A stretch of 5,899 nt of DNA from Candidatus Hydrogenedentota bacterium (GCA_022706165.1 JAKJDA010000197.1:1-5899), one strand, 5' to 3'; shown: positions 1 through 5,899, counted from the first letter of the stretch. Numbers and translations are program-made. The notes: generated by a model from the letters alone, not told the origin.

Positions 1-1146
1 TTGATAGGCGCTTTTGCGAACTTCGAGCCGCAGGTCCTGTCCGACGGCATCGCTCGTCTCCGTGGCGATTGGCCACGAAGCGGGGCTCGCAACGGCTTGG
101 CCGTCGTCATCCGAAGCAGATTCGCGGTCCTCCGCAGCAACCGCCGGGCGCACACGATCCAACGCTGCCGCCGCGACCCAATCTTGGCGTTGCGCCCGCG
201 AGGCATTCGCCTCGGATTCGATCGCGGGACGAAACGCCGCGGGGGCCTCCGACAACGACGCCATCCGCAGCCGTTCTGAAAATAGCGGCGCCGCCGGGTT
301 GTCTGTTCGCGACGGTCTTTCCACAAGAGGCGCAATGTCCGTCACGGATGATCCTTGCGACAAGCCGGTGCGGTTTGCGGAAACGATGCCGTCCTTCGGC
401 GTGACAGATGCGTCCGTTGCTCGATCCGTTTCGTTCGCGTCGCGTCGCGGCATGTTCCAAGCAGGCCATGACGTCAAGGATCCCATAAGCGGGTCTTGTT
501 TGCCTGAAGCGGCCAAAGAGCGCGCCGCCGCTGGTTGGCTATCGGAGCCAAGCGCCATGCCCCCCGAAAGACGGAGGGGGCTTCCCATCGCCAGCAGCAA
601 CGCGGCAAGCAACAAAAGCGCCAACAACGCCAAAGCGGCCCACATCTGCCGTCTTCGGTCCCGCGCGCGATGCGCCGGATCAAACAGGAAGGCTCGGAAT
701 TCCTTCGACGAAAGCGCAACCGGCACCGTTTCCTCGAAATGCGAATCGGAAAGCCGGCCTAGCGCATTGGCCATGGCAAGTCGAATTTCGCCGCGCTCAA
801 ACTTCCGCGGTTTCGATTCCCTATCGGCCCGCAGGTAAACGCCCATCGCATATTCCCGATCGGCGCCCGCCGTGACATGAGAGACAACCCCTCGCACCAG
901 GATCGGCATGCTGTCGCGCGCCTCATCTCGCGGGGCCAATTCCACGTCGATGAGCGTTCCGACCGGAAACGGCATGCGCGTGCAAATCCGGAGACCTTCG
1001 CGGGACAATTCAACCGCGATCCCTTCTCGCGGGACGCCCGCCAGCAAGCGAGCCGAAAACGACGCTCGTCGCGCTGTCGGCATACGGACCGATCGTCGGC
1101 GCTCGGGAAATGGAACGGGACGTTTCTCGCCATTGCCCAGCGTCAC
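1..1146 (-). CDS. PilZ domain protein with single transmembrane segment, C-terminus outside window
   Basis: This is an open frame of 382 codons with no stop before the left edge, so the C-terminus is missing. Residues about 15-118 look like a PilZ domain, the c-di-GMP-binding beta barrel. An arginine cluster RRRSVR (16-21) supplies the RxxxR element (R17/R21), and ELSREG (46-51) sits where (D/N)xSxxG is expected, with Glu for the Asp/Asn. A basic stretch (RARDRRRQ, about 160-167) precedes a Leu/Ala-rich hydrophobic segment at 168-188, so by the positive-inside rule PilZ is cytoplasmic and the tail is outside. Residues about 195-370 are Ala/Ser/Asp-rich and low in complexity, with no recognised domain; a structured region may begin near the cut end (DLRLEV). 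I chose GTG at 1146 because GAGGTGGG (1160-1153) lies nine bases upstream and the first in-frame ATG falls after the arginine motif. An in-frame TTG at 1188 cannot be excluded. The likely role is a c-di-GMP-responsive membrane-linked regulator; this is inferred and no output is known. Confidence 0.8.
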   Translation of the reverse strand, partial: MTLGNGEKRPVPFPERRRSVRMPTARRASFSARLLAGVPREGIAVELSREGLRICTRMPFPVGTLIDVELAPRDEARDSMPILVRGVVSHVTAGADREYAMGVYLRADRESKPRKFERGEIRLAMANALGRLSDSHFEETVPVALSSKEFRAFLFDPAHRARDRRRQMWAALALLALLLLAALLLAMGSPLRLSGGMALGSDSQPAAARSLAASGKQDPLMGSLTSWPAWNMPRRDANETDRATDASVTPKDGIVSANRTGLSQGSSVTDIAPLVERPSRTDNPAAPLFSERLRMASLSEAPAAFRPAIESEANASRAQRQDWVAAAALDRVRPAVAAEDRESASDDDGQAVASPASWPIATETSDAVGQDLRLEVRKSAYQ

Positions 1147-1283
1147 AATAGGCCCACCTCGTACTGCATGCCCCAAGCGTCTCCTCAATGTCCCGGTTGC
1201 GTGCGCGCCGTCGTTCGCATCCGATGCCGCGCCGCCTTCACGAATCTTATCCCCGACTTGATGCAGCAAAACACGCCGACCGC

Positions 1284-1299
1284 CCCCTCTATTATACCA
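1284..1299 (-). promoter_or_regulatory. Extended -10 promoter for the PilZ gene
   Basis: Read on the minus strand, TGG followed by a perfect TATAAT occupies 1299-1291, the extended -10 form (TGnTATAAT). The -35 position (about 1314-1319, AAGTGC) is poor, which extended -10 promoters tolerate. Transcription would start near 1284 and give a leader of about 138 bases before the GTG at 1146. This is a sequence match only. Confidence 0.55.
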
Positions 1300-1338
1300 A
1301 AGAAAAGCTGGGTGCACTTTTTGGGTGAAACGCGACAG

Positions 1339-1350
1339 AAAGCGCGCTTT
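1339..1350. repeat. Perfect 12-bp palindrome between divergent promoters
   Basis: AAAGCGCGCTTT reads identically on both strands. It lies about 43 bases upstream of the leftward -10 and about 46 bases upstream of the rightward -35, a reasonable place for a dimeric regulator. Short GC-rich palindromes also arise by chance, and there is no second copy in the window. Confidence 0.3.
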
Positions 1351-1395
1351 TCGCATATCGCTGCGGATCGTTTCGGCTGCCGCCCCTATGATCCC

Positions 1396-1424
1396 TTGGA
1401 ACGATAACGGAACGATGCTATGCT
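1396..1424 (+). promoter_or_regulatory. Candidate sigma70 promoter for aldolase fusion, near-leaderless
   Basis: TTGGAA (1396-1401), a 17-base spacer and TATGCT (1419-1424) each match four of six consensus bases at ideal spacing. The -10 ends six bases before the ATG at 1431, so transcription would start at or almost at the start codon. This agrees with the absence of a convincing Shine-Dalgarno sequence upstream of that ATG. The match is moderate, and an alternative upstream promoter is possible. Confidence 0.35.
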
Positions 1425-1430
1425 ATTCGC

Positions 1431-3482
1431 ATGGCGAATGGAATCGAGATACTCGATACGACGTTGCGGGATGGATCGTACGCCATTGATTTTCAGTTCA
1501 CGGCGGACGATACAGCGGTTATCGCATCGGCGTTGGAATCGGCGGGCATTCGGCTCATCGAGGTGGCGCATGGGCTGGGTCTGGGCGCAATGCGCGCCGG
1601 GCATGAAGGCCAGGCGAGCAGCGATGAAGCATATTTGCGCGCGGCAGCGGCGGTATTGCGGACGGCGGCATTCGGCGCGTTCTTCATTCCCGGCATTGGC
1701 GCGGAAGACGATTTGCGGCTCGCGGCGGACTGCGGCATGGGGTTTGTGCGCGTGGGGACCAACATCACCGAAATCGCCGCCAGTCAGCCTTTCGTGGCGA
1801 TCGCCAAGAAACTTGGCCTGACAGTCTGGTGCAACCTGATGAAGTCGTATGCGGTCGCTCCGGAACAATTCGGCGTGTGTGCGCGTCAGGCGGAAGATGC
1901 CGGCGCGGACGTTGTGTGTCTGGTGGACTCGGCGGGCTGCATGTTTCCGGAAGACATTCGCGCGTACGTCGAGGCGGCGCGGGCGGCCTGCGGGCTGCGG
2001 ATAGGTTTTCACGGTCACGACAATCTGTCGCTGGCAATGGCCAACGCGATCGCGGCCCACGAGGCAGGCGTTGATTACGTGGACGCTTCCCTTCAAGGAA
2101 TGGGGCGTTCGGAGGGCAACACGGTCACCGAGGCGCTCGTGGCGATTCTTCAAAAACGCGGTCTCGTGCCTGACATGGACGTGAACGGCTTGTTGGACAT
2201 TTCGGAGGCGTATGTTCGTCCGATGTTGCGACGGCGCGGGCTATCGGGCCTGGGCGTGACATTTGGGCGCGCGAAATTCCATTCCTCCTTCTTGGGCCGG
2301 GTCTTGACGGCGGCGGCGCGGACAGGCGTCGATCCGCGCGATCTCATCCTGCGGCTGGGCGAACGCGACACCATCAACGCGCCAATAGAATTGGTCGAAG
2401 GTTTGGCCGAAGAACTTGCCCGCGAGGGGCCTCGTCCAAGCTTGCGGATTTCTCTTGGCGAAGCGTCCGCGTCTTCCGAGGAAACGTTCGAAGGGCTCGT
2501 TCGGGCGCGCGTGCGCGAACTCCGGGAAAAAGCGCGAAAATTCGCGATGACGAGCGTGCTCAATGTCGTGGTCACGCCGTTCGAGACGACCAGCGTGTCG
2601 CCGTCCGTCGAAACAGGATTCGGCTGCGCGTTTTCGAACATCATGCTTGCCGAACCGGAATGGTTGGAATCGGTTCTGCGCTGGGCGGAGGGCGTCGTCG
2701 ACTACGTGCTGATTGATCCGGGGGATCGCCCCATCCCCGAAGGAACGTTGAAGAAGACGGCTCTCTTGGCGTATTGCGATAACGAAATGTGGATGCGCGC
2801 GGCGGCGCGTCATTTGGCCTTGTTGTTGGGCGGAAGTCTGCGCGGCAAACGGATTCTCGTTCGAGGCGTTCCCCGGTTGACGGCCCGTTTGCTGGCGTTG
2901 CTCGCGGAAGCAGGGGCGGAGGCGTCCGCGCCGGCGGGATTCGAACGCGTGGCCGAAGCGGCATCGTTCATCGGCTTCGCGATTGGCATTGCCGATCCGG
3001 AGGAAGTCCTGCCGGAGATGGACGCCGTGGCGTGCGTATCGCCGCGCAATCCGATCCTGGGACCGGACTGGGTGCGGCTCATGCGTCCGGGCGCGCTCCT
3101 CTACGACGGGGGCATCGGTTCGCTCACGCCGGAGGCCGTCATGGCCGCGGAAGAACGCGGGATTCAGGTGGTGCGCGTGGACATGCGGTCGACTCTCGCG
3201 GCGACCGCACTGGAACTCATCAACCTTCGGGGCATCGTGTTTGGGCGCATGGGCAGCGAAACGTGGGACGGCGTCCCTGTGGTTGCGGGAGGGCTGATTG
3301 GGCGTGCGGGGGACATCGTTGTTGACAGCGTCAAAGACCCCGCGAGGGTCATCGGCGTAGCCGACGGCAAGGGCGGCATCGTGCGTCCTTCCAACGACGA
3401 TCCCAGCGTACAGACGGTTCGCCGGGTTATTGCCGAGAAACGCCTCCAGGCAAGTCAGCAAGTCGTGCGGGAGGAATCCTGA
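1431..3482 (+). CDS. 4-hydroxy-2-oxovalerate aldolase-like enzyme fused to a Rossmann-like domain
   Basis: This 683-residue protein is about twice the length of DmpG/BphI-type aldolases. Residues 1-330 follow that family from end to end: TLRDGS (11-16), IEVAHG (43-48), PGIG (87-90), GFHGHDN (192-198), VDASLQGMG (217-225), SSFL (285-288) and a helical tail like the family's communication domain. Such enzymes cleave 4-hydroxy-2-oxoacids to pyruvate and an aldehyde using a divalent metal; R13, D14, H194 and H196 are kept. The family's catalytic His is Tyr17 here, and the Tyr before SSF is His284. After a charged helical linker (about 331-372), residues 373-683 form an unassigned region. Its part from about 472 reads like a Rossmann dehydrogenase: strand ILVRG, a helix, then a later GALLYDGG strand (554-561). 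The GxGxxG site is degenerate (G479, P481, T484). It is not recognisably the DmpF partner dehydrogenase. The start at 1431 fits the family's N-terminus. The substrate is unknown; a fused aldolase-reductase is inference. Confidence 0.85.
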   Translation: MANGIEILDTTLRDGSYAIDFQFTADDTAVIASALESAGIRLIEVAHGLGLGAMRAGHEGQASSDEAYLRAAAAVLRTAAFGAFFIPGIGAEDDLRLAADCGMGFVRVGTNITEIAASQPFVAIAKKLGLTVWCNLMKSYAVAPEQFGVCARQAEDAGADVVCLVDSAGCMFPEDIRAYVEAARAACGLRIGFHGHDNLSLAMANAIAAHEAGVDYVDASLQGMGRSEGNTVTEALVAILQKRGLVPDMDVNGLLDISEAYVRPMLRRRGLSGLGVTFGRAKFHSSFLGRVLTAAARTGVDPRDLILRLGERDTINAPIELVEGLAEELAREGPRPSLRISLGEASASSEETFEGLVRARVRELREKARKFAMTSVLNVVVTPFETTSVSPSVETGFGCAFSNIMLAEPEWLESVLRWAEGVVDYVLIDPGDRPIPEGTLKKTALLAYCDNEMWMRAAARHLALLLGGSLRGKRILVRGVPRLTARLLALLAEAGAEASAPAGFERVAEAASFIGFAIGIADPEEVLPEMDAVACVSPRNPILGPDWVRLMRPGALLYDGGIGSLTPEAVMAAEERGIQVVRVDMRSTLAATALELINLRGIVFGRMGSETWDGVPVVAGGLIGRAGDIVVDSVKDPARVIGVADGKGGIVRPSNDDPSVQTVRRVIAEKRLQASQQVVREES

Positions 3483-3522
3483 CTAGGCATGCCGCGCAGA
3501 CCGCGCCGCCGAAAGCGCAGGA
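3483..3522. other. Convergent junction without a clear terminator
   Basis: Only 40 bases separate the stop of the aldolase fusion from the stop of the oppositely oriented phosphoesterase. I see no stable GC hairpin followed by a T-run on either strand. A 5-bp stem (CCGAA 3509-3513, TTCGG 3526-3530) followed by GTTTTG is too weak to call. Confidence 0.6.
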
Positions 3523-4545
3523 TTATTCGGGTTTTGTCTCGTCGATCCGTTCGCCGCGCTTAGGATGCCATTTCTTGCCGTCTTCGGTGACGGAGACCCA
3601 CCGGTACCCGCCGGTCCAACGGCTGAGGGAGATGAGTTTTCCGCCCCGGCGCAAGTGGGGGATTCCATACCCGCCGGTTCCCGTGGCGCGCCCATAGACG
3701 AGTTCGACGCCGTTGACAACGCCCGAATAGTCGTTCACATGATCATGCCCGCAGAAACCGGCTTTCACGCCAAGGGCCTTTAGGAACGGCAGGGTCGAAC
3801 CGTCCTCCTTCTCCAAACACACTTTCTCCGCCTTAAACCCCGTTGCCGCGCCCGAGGTCCAGACGTCATCGTATTGCTTCAGCGGGATGTGGTAGAAGGC
3901 CAGTCGGTGAACCGGTTGCCGATCTCTTTCGGCCAACGCCCGCAGCCACGCTTGCTGCTCGCTTCCGAGACCTTCGACCTTGGAATTCAGGCATACCAAT
4001 TGCCACACCCGCTTGCCATCCTGGGTCATGACATCGATCACGTAGTTCCCGTCCGACGCGGCGCCCCGGTACAACGAATTCTTGGCTTCGGCGAAGGCCT
4101 TGTGCCCCACGGCAAAATCCGGCAGTTCGTCGTGATTGCCCCACACATATCCCCACGGCACGCCCAGGCTCTCAAACTGTTCGATGGCATAGCGCATGTA
4201 CTGTTCGCCCATGCCGTCGCGGTTGTTGGGCCACAAATCGCCCGTCACCATCAACATGTCGGGTTGGGTTTGGGCGACGAGCTGCGTGAGGGTCTTGATA
4301 GTGGCGGCGTTCTCCGGGGCATGGCGCGGCGCTTTCCCGTTATAGAAATGGATATCCGTGACTTGCAGGATGCGGAACGCGCCTGCGCGGCGAAGCGTTA
4401 TGCGCGCGCCATCCGTTTCCGAAGCCGCGATCGGAAGCTCGGCGCTTTCGGCGGCGCGAGCAAGCCGAGCGAAGGCGTATCCCCCCGTCGCCAACGCGCA
4501 TCGGACCAGAAAGGCTCTCCGGGTCTCATCAGACGACGAATGCAT
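3523..4545 (-). CDS. Tat-exported calcineurin-like metallophosphoesterase
   Basis: The product is 340 residues ending at TAA (3525-3523). The N-terminus carries a twin-arginine signal: TRRAFLV (8-14), a hydrophobic Ala-rich stretch and a probable cleavage near ARAAE (29-33). The mature enzyme would therefore be exported folded and already metal-loaded. All metallophosphoesterase blocks are present in order: D64-x-H66 (TDIHF), G102-D103, GNHD (136-139), H219 in FYHIP, and GHDH (266-269). These coordinate two metal ions in phosphomono- and diesterases of this superfamily. The overall layout resembles the secreted phosphohydrolases related to yeast Dcr2, but the substrate cannot be read from sequence. 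The frame stays open upstream to an ATG at 4695; I prefer the ATG at 4545 because AGGAGG (4560-4555) lies nine bases before it and the Tat motif then sits at the true N-terminus. The gene stands alone, convergent with the aldolase fusion. Confidence 0.9.
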   Translation of the reverse strand: MHSSSDETRRAFLVRCALATGGYAFARLARAAESAELPIAASETDGARITLRRAGAFRILQVTDIHFYNGKAPRHAPENAATIKTLTQLVAQTQPDMLMVTGDLWPNNRDGMGEQYMRYAIEQFESLGVPWGYVWGNHDELPDFAVGHKAFAEAKNSLYRGAASDGNYVIDVMTQDGKRVWQLVCLNSKVEGLGSEQQAWLRALAERDRQPVHRLAFYHIPLKQYDDVWTSGAATGFKAEKVCLEKEDGSTLPFLKALGVKAGFCGHDHVNDYSGVVNGVELVYGRATGTGGYGIPHLRRGGKLISLSRWTGGYRWVSVTEDGKKWHPKRGERIDETKPE

Positions 4546-4550
4546 AAAGC

Positions 4551-4560
4551 ATCTCCTCCT
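4551..4560 (-). promoter_or_regulatory. Strong Shine-Dalgarno that fixes the phosphoesterase start
   Basis: On the minus strand AGGAGGAGAT runs from 4560 to 4551, ending five bases before the ATG at 4545. This is the strongest ribosome-binding site in the window and argues against the longer frame that begins at 4695. Confidence 0.75.
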
Positions 4561-4686
4561 CTCACCCAACGACAATGCCGAAAATAGCGTCATGGCGCGT
4601 ACATTGTGGACATTCATCTGGCCTTTTTCAACGGATCGACTCGCGCCGCGCGTCTTCTTGAGCCTTCGACGGAGCCTTCCTTCTCT

Positions 4687-4714
4687 TTGAACCAAGCGGC
4701 CCTAAGAGTATAAG
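4687..4714 (+). promoter_or_regulatory. Sigma70-like promoter for the oxidoreductase gene
   Basis: TTGAAC (4687-4692), a 16-base spacer and TATAAG (4709-4714) match four and five of six consensus bases. Transcription would start near 4721, leaving a leader of about 143 bases. This is the best two-box promoter match in the window. Confidence 0.5.
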
Positions 4715-4720
4715 CTCCCC

Positions 4721-4734
4721 CCTCAGGATTGAGG
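4721..4734 (+). repeat. Short inverted repeat at the predicted transcription start
   Basis: CCTCA (4721-4725) and TGAGG (4730-4734) form a perfect 5-bp inverted repeat around GGAT. It overlaps the predicted start of transcription, so it could be an operator or a 5'-end hairpin of the transcript. It is short enough to be chance. Confidence 0.25.
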
Positions 4735-4748
4735 CCGGATTGGCGCAA

Positions 4749-4790
4749 TGCCTTGCCCCGAGGCAGAGCGCGTCGAAGGTTGATGCCTCG
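4749..4790 (+). promoter_or_regulatory. Leader with mutually exclusive hairpins
   Basis: CGAGGCA (4759-4765) can pair with TGCCTTG (4749-4755, one G-U pair, three-base loop) or perfectly with TGCCTCG (4784-4790, 18-base loop). The two structures exclude each other. Neither is followed by a T-run, so this is not a classical attenuator, and no known riboswitch was recognised. The evidence is base complementarity only. Confidence 0.2.
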
Positions 4791-4850
4791 ATCACCGTTG
4801 TGAAAACGGCGATACAAATCAGCGGCGGATGCAACCGTCCCGGAGATAAA

Positions 4851-4854
4851 GGAG
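4851..4854 (+). promoter_or_regulatory. Ribosome-binding site of the oxidoreductase
   Basis: AAAGGAG with its GGAG core at 4851-4854 sits nine bases before the ATG at 4864 and supports that start. A second GGAG at 4842-4845 is too far upstream to serve it. Confidence 0.65.
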
Positions 4855-4863
4855 AAATACGTC

Positions 4864-5899
4864 ATGACGAAAGCGCGTCTGCGTCCGGTCCGAGTGGGCC
4901 TTTTGGGGTTGGGGCGTGCAGGCTTTGGAATGCACAGCGCCGAAATCATGGGCGCTTCCAAACAGTTTACGCTGAGCGCGGGATGTGACCCGTATGCGCC
5001 TTGGCGCAAACGGTTCGCCAAGACCTATTCCGGCTGCGCCGTCTATGCGCGCATGGAGGAGTTGTTCGCCGATCCCAATGTCGATCTGATCTCGATCGCC
5101 ACCGTGTCGGCAGACCACTATGCGCACGCCATCGCCGCGCTCAAATCCGGGAAGGACGTTCTGCTTGAAAAGCCCATGACCGTGACGTATGCCGAGGCGA
5201 AGCGGCTAAAAACCGCCGCCGCCGCCGCGCAAGGACAGCTATTCATCCGCCAAAATCGCCGCTTTGAACTGGGGTTCCAGCATGTTCGCGAGATCATCGC
5301 GTCCGGAGTCTTGGGCGAGGTATACGACATTCGGCTGGCGCGCACCTCGTATCAGCGACGCGACGATTGGCAAACGCTCGAACGGTTCGGCGGCGGTCAG
5401 CTTCGCAATTGGGGCCCGCACCTCATCGATCACGCGCTCCAATTTCTCGGGGCGCCCCAACGGCCCATCAAATCGACCTGGTGTTCTCTCAAAAAAATCG
5501 TGGCCGCGGGCGATGCCGAGGATTATCTCAACGTCGCGCTGACAGGCGCGAGCGATTGCGTCGTCCACATCACCATTAGCGGCGGTTCGGCCTTGAACCT
5601 GCCCGTCTACTACGTGGCCGGAACCAGGGGCGCGCTGACTTGCGACGACGCGACCATCACGCTTCGGCACCTCGACCCGCGTCGCATTCCGCGCGCCCGC
5701 AAACCGATCGTCAAAACGCCGCGCCTCCATACTGCCACGCCCGAGGAACTGGCGTGGGTGGAAAAGACAATTCCCGTTGCGCCCAAAAAACCGCTTGATT
5801 TTTGGGATGAGCTCTACAAGGCCCTTCGCTTGGGCAAGGCTTTTCCGGTGACGCTCGACGAGGCGATCGGGGTCATGCGCATCATCTCGTTGCTCAAGC
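4864..5899 (+). CDS. Gfo/Idh/MocA family oxidoreductase, 3' end outside window
   Basis: The window holds 345 codons and one extra base, with no stop before the right edge; family members are usually about 340-390 residues, so little may be missing. The N-terminus is a Rossmann NAD(P)-binding domain: VGLLGLGRAG (11-20) gives GxGxxG at G15-G20, and D42 in the GCDP segment ends the second strand. EKP (102-104) is the family motif and K103 its conserved lysine. GGGQLRNWGPHLIDHAL (176-192) is the second signature, with H186 and D189; the usual Asp of the GGxLxDxGxH form is Asn182 here. The family oxidises or reduces hydroxyl groups of sugars, inositols and related compounds in the cytoplasm; the substrate is not predictable. 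There is no signal peptide, unlike many PVC-group members. The ATG at 4864 follows GGAG (4851-4854) with nine bases of spacing. The gene has its own promoter and leader and is not in an operon with anything visible to its left. Confidence 0.9.
   Translation, partial: MTKARLRPVRVGLLGLGRAGFGMHSAEIMGASKQFTLSAGCDPYAPWRKRFAKTYSGCAVYARMEELFADPNVDLISIATVSADHYAHAIAALKSGKDVLLEKPMTVTYAEAKRLKTAAAAAQGQLFIRQNRRFELGFQHVREIIASGVLGEVYDIRLARTSYQRRDDWQTLERFGGGQLRNWGPHLIDHALQFLGAPQRPIKSTWCSLKKIVAAGDAEDYLNVALTGASDCVVHITISGGSALNLPVYYVAGTRGALTCDDATITLRHLDPRRIPRARKPIVKTPRLHTATPEELAWVEKTIPVAPKKPLDFWDELYKALRLGKAFPVTLDEAIGVMRIISLLK

Larger units (their letters stand above)
1147..1430. other. Divergent intergenic region between PilZ and aldolase-fusion genes
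   Basis: These 284 bases separate two genes transcribed away from each other. The region holds the extended -10 promoter facing left, a perfect 12-bp palindrome at 1339-1350 and a candidate promoter facing right at 1396-1424. The part next to the PilZ gene (1147-1260) stays open in the PilZ frame without a stop, so part of it could be an N-terminal extension from a TTG start. No RNA gene or longer repeat is visible. Confidence 0.6.
4546..4863. other. Divergent intergenic region with a long oxidoreductase leader
   Basis: These 318 bases lie between the phosphoesterase and the oxidoreductase, which point away from each other. The right part holds a sigma70-like promoter (4687-4714), a small inverted repeat at the expected transcription start (4721-4734) and a leader with alternative hairpins (4749-4790). 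For the leftward phosphoesterase I found no convincing promoter; TATTTT on the minus strand about 30 bases above its ribosome-binding site lacks a -35. No RNA gene is recognised. Confidence 0.55.

Noticed and set aside
14..838. Plus-strand open frame of 274 codons opposite the PilZ gene
   Set aside because: The product is Ser/Arg/Ala-rich without domains, while the minus strand reads through the same stretch as a PilZ domain, a membrane span and a tail in one unbroken frame.
1386..2153. Minus-strand open frame of 255 codons over the aldolase start
   Set aside because: It is antisense to the conserved aldolase motifs, its product is Arg/His-rich, and it would overlap the promoter region of the real gene.
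2241..3461. Long open frame (406 codons) on the minus strand opposite the aldolase fusion
   Set aside because: The plus-strand protein here matches a known enzyme family. The antisense product is rich in Arg, His and Pro with no recognisable motif, as expected from the complement of GC-biased codons.
3509..3535. Possible intrinsic terminator at the convergent junction
   Set aside because: The stem is only five base pairs with a 12-base loop, the T-run is interrupted, and it overlaps the last codons of the phosphoesterase.
4546..4695. N-terminal extension of the phosphoesterase to an ATG at 4695
   Set aside because: The extra 50 residues are highly basic and would bury the twin-arginine signal, whereas the ATG at 4545 has a near-perfect ribosome-binding site.
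1..5899. CRISPR array, transposon ends, toxin-antitoxin pair or defence island
   Set aside because: I saw no spaced direct repeats, transposase or integrase motifs, small paired genes, or nuclease, helicase or reverse-transcriptase signatures.

Overview
The window is GC-rich bacterial DNA carrying four genes on alternating strands (minus, plus, minus, plus). There are two divergent intergenic regions and one convergent junction, and no two adjacent genes run in the same direction, so each is probably its own transcription unit. The first gene runs off the left end and the fourth off the right end. The host looks Gram-negative: there is a twin-arginine exported phosphoesterase and a one-span membrane protein with a cytoplasmic PilZ domain. 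A Gfo/Idh/MocA oxidoreductase together with large idiosyncratic fusion proteins would suit a planctomycete, Hydrogenedentota-like or other PVC-like lineage. That assignment is inference from style, not from a marker gene.

Positions 1-1146 (minus) encode a PilZ protein followed by a single membrane span and a long Ala/Ser-rich tail, with the C-terminus outside the window. Positions 1147-1430 are a divergent intergenic region with an extended -10 promoter facing left and a possible near-leaderless promoter facing right. Positions 1431-3482 (plus) encode the most unusual protein here, 683 residues long. Its N-terminal half is a 4-hydroxy-2-oxovalerate aldolase-like DRE-TIM barrel related to DmpG/BphI, fused to a C-terminal half that looks like a degenerate Rossmann dehydrogenase fold I cannot assign to a family. 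In the aldolase half the metal-binding residues are kept, but the catalytic His and the facing Tyr of DmpG appear as Tyr and His.

Positions 3523-4545 (minus) encode a Tat-exported calcineurin-like metallophosphoesterase with all metal motifs intact. Positions 4546-4863 are a divergent region with a sigma70-like promoter and a roughly 140-base leader that can form competing hairpins. From 4864 to the right edge is a Gfo/Idh/MocA family sugar-type dehydrogenase.

No RNA gene, CRISPR array, insertion sequence or mobile-element signature is visible. The genes share no obvious pathway. The candidates for new biology are the aldolase-Rossmann fusion with its altered active site and the PilZ-membrane protein; neither context nor gene order points to a defence or mobile system.
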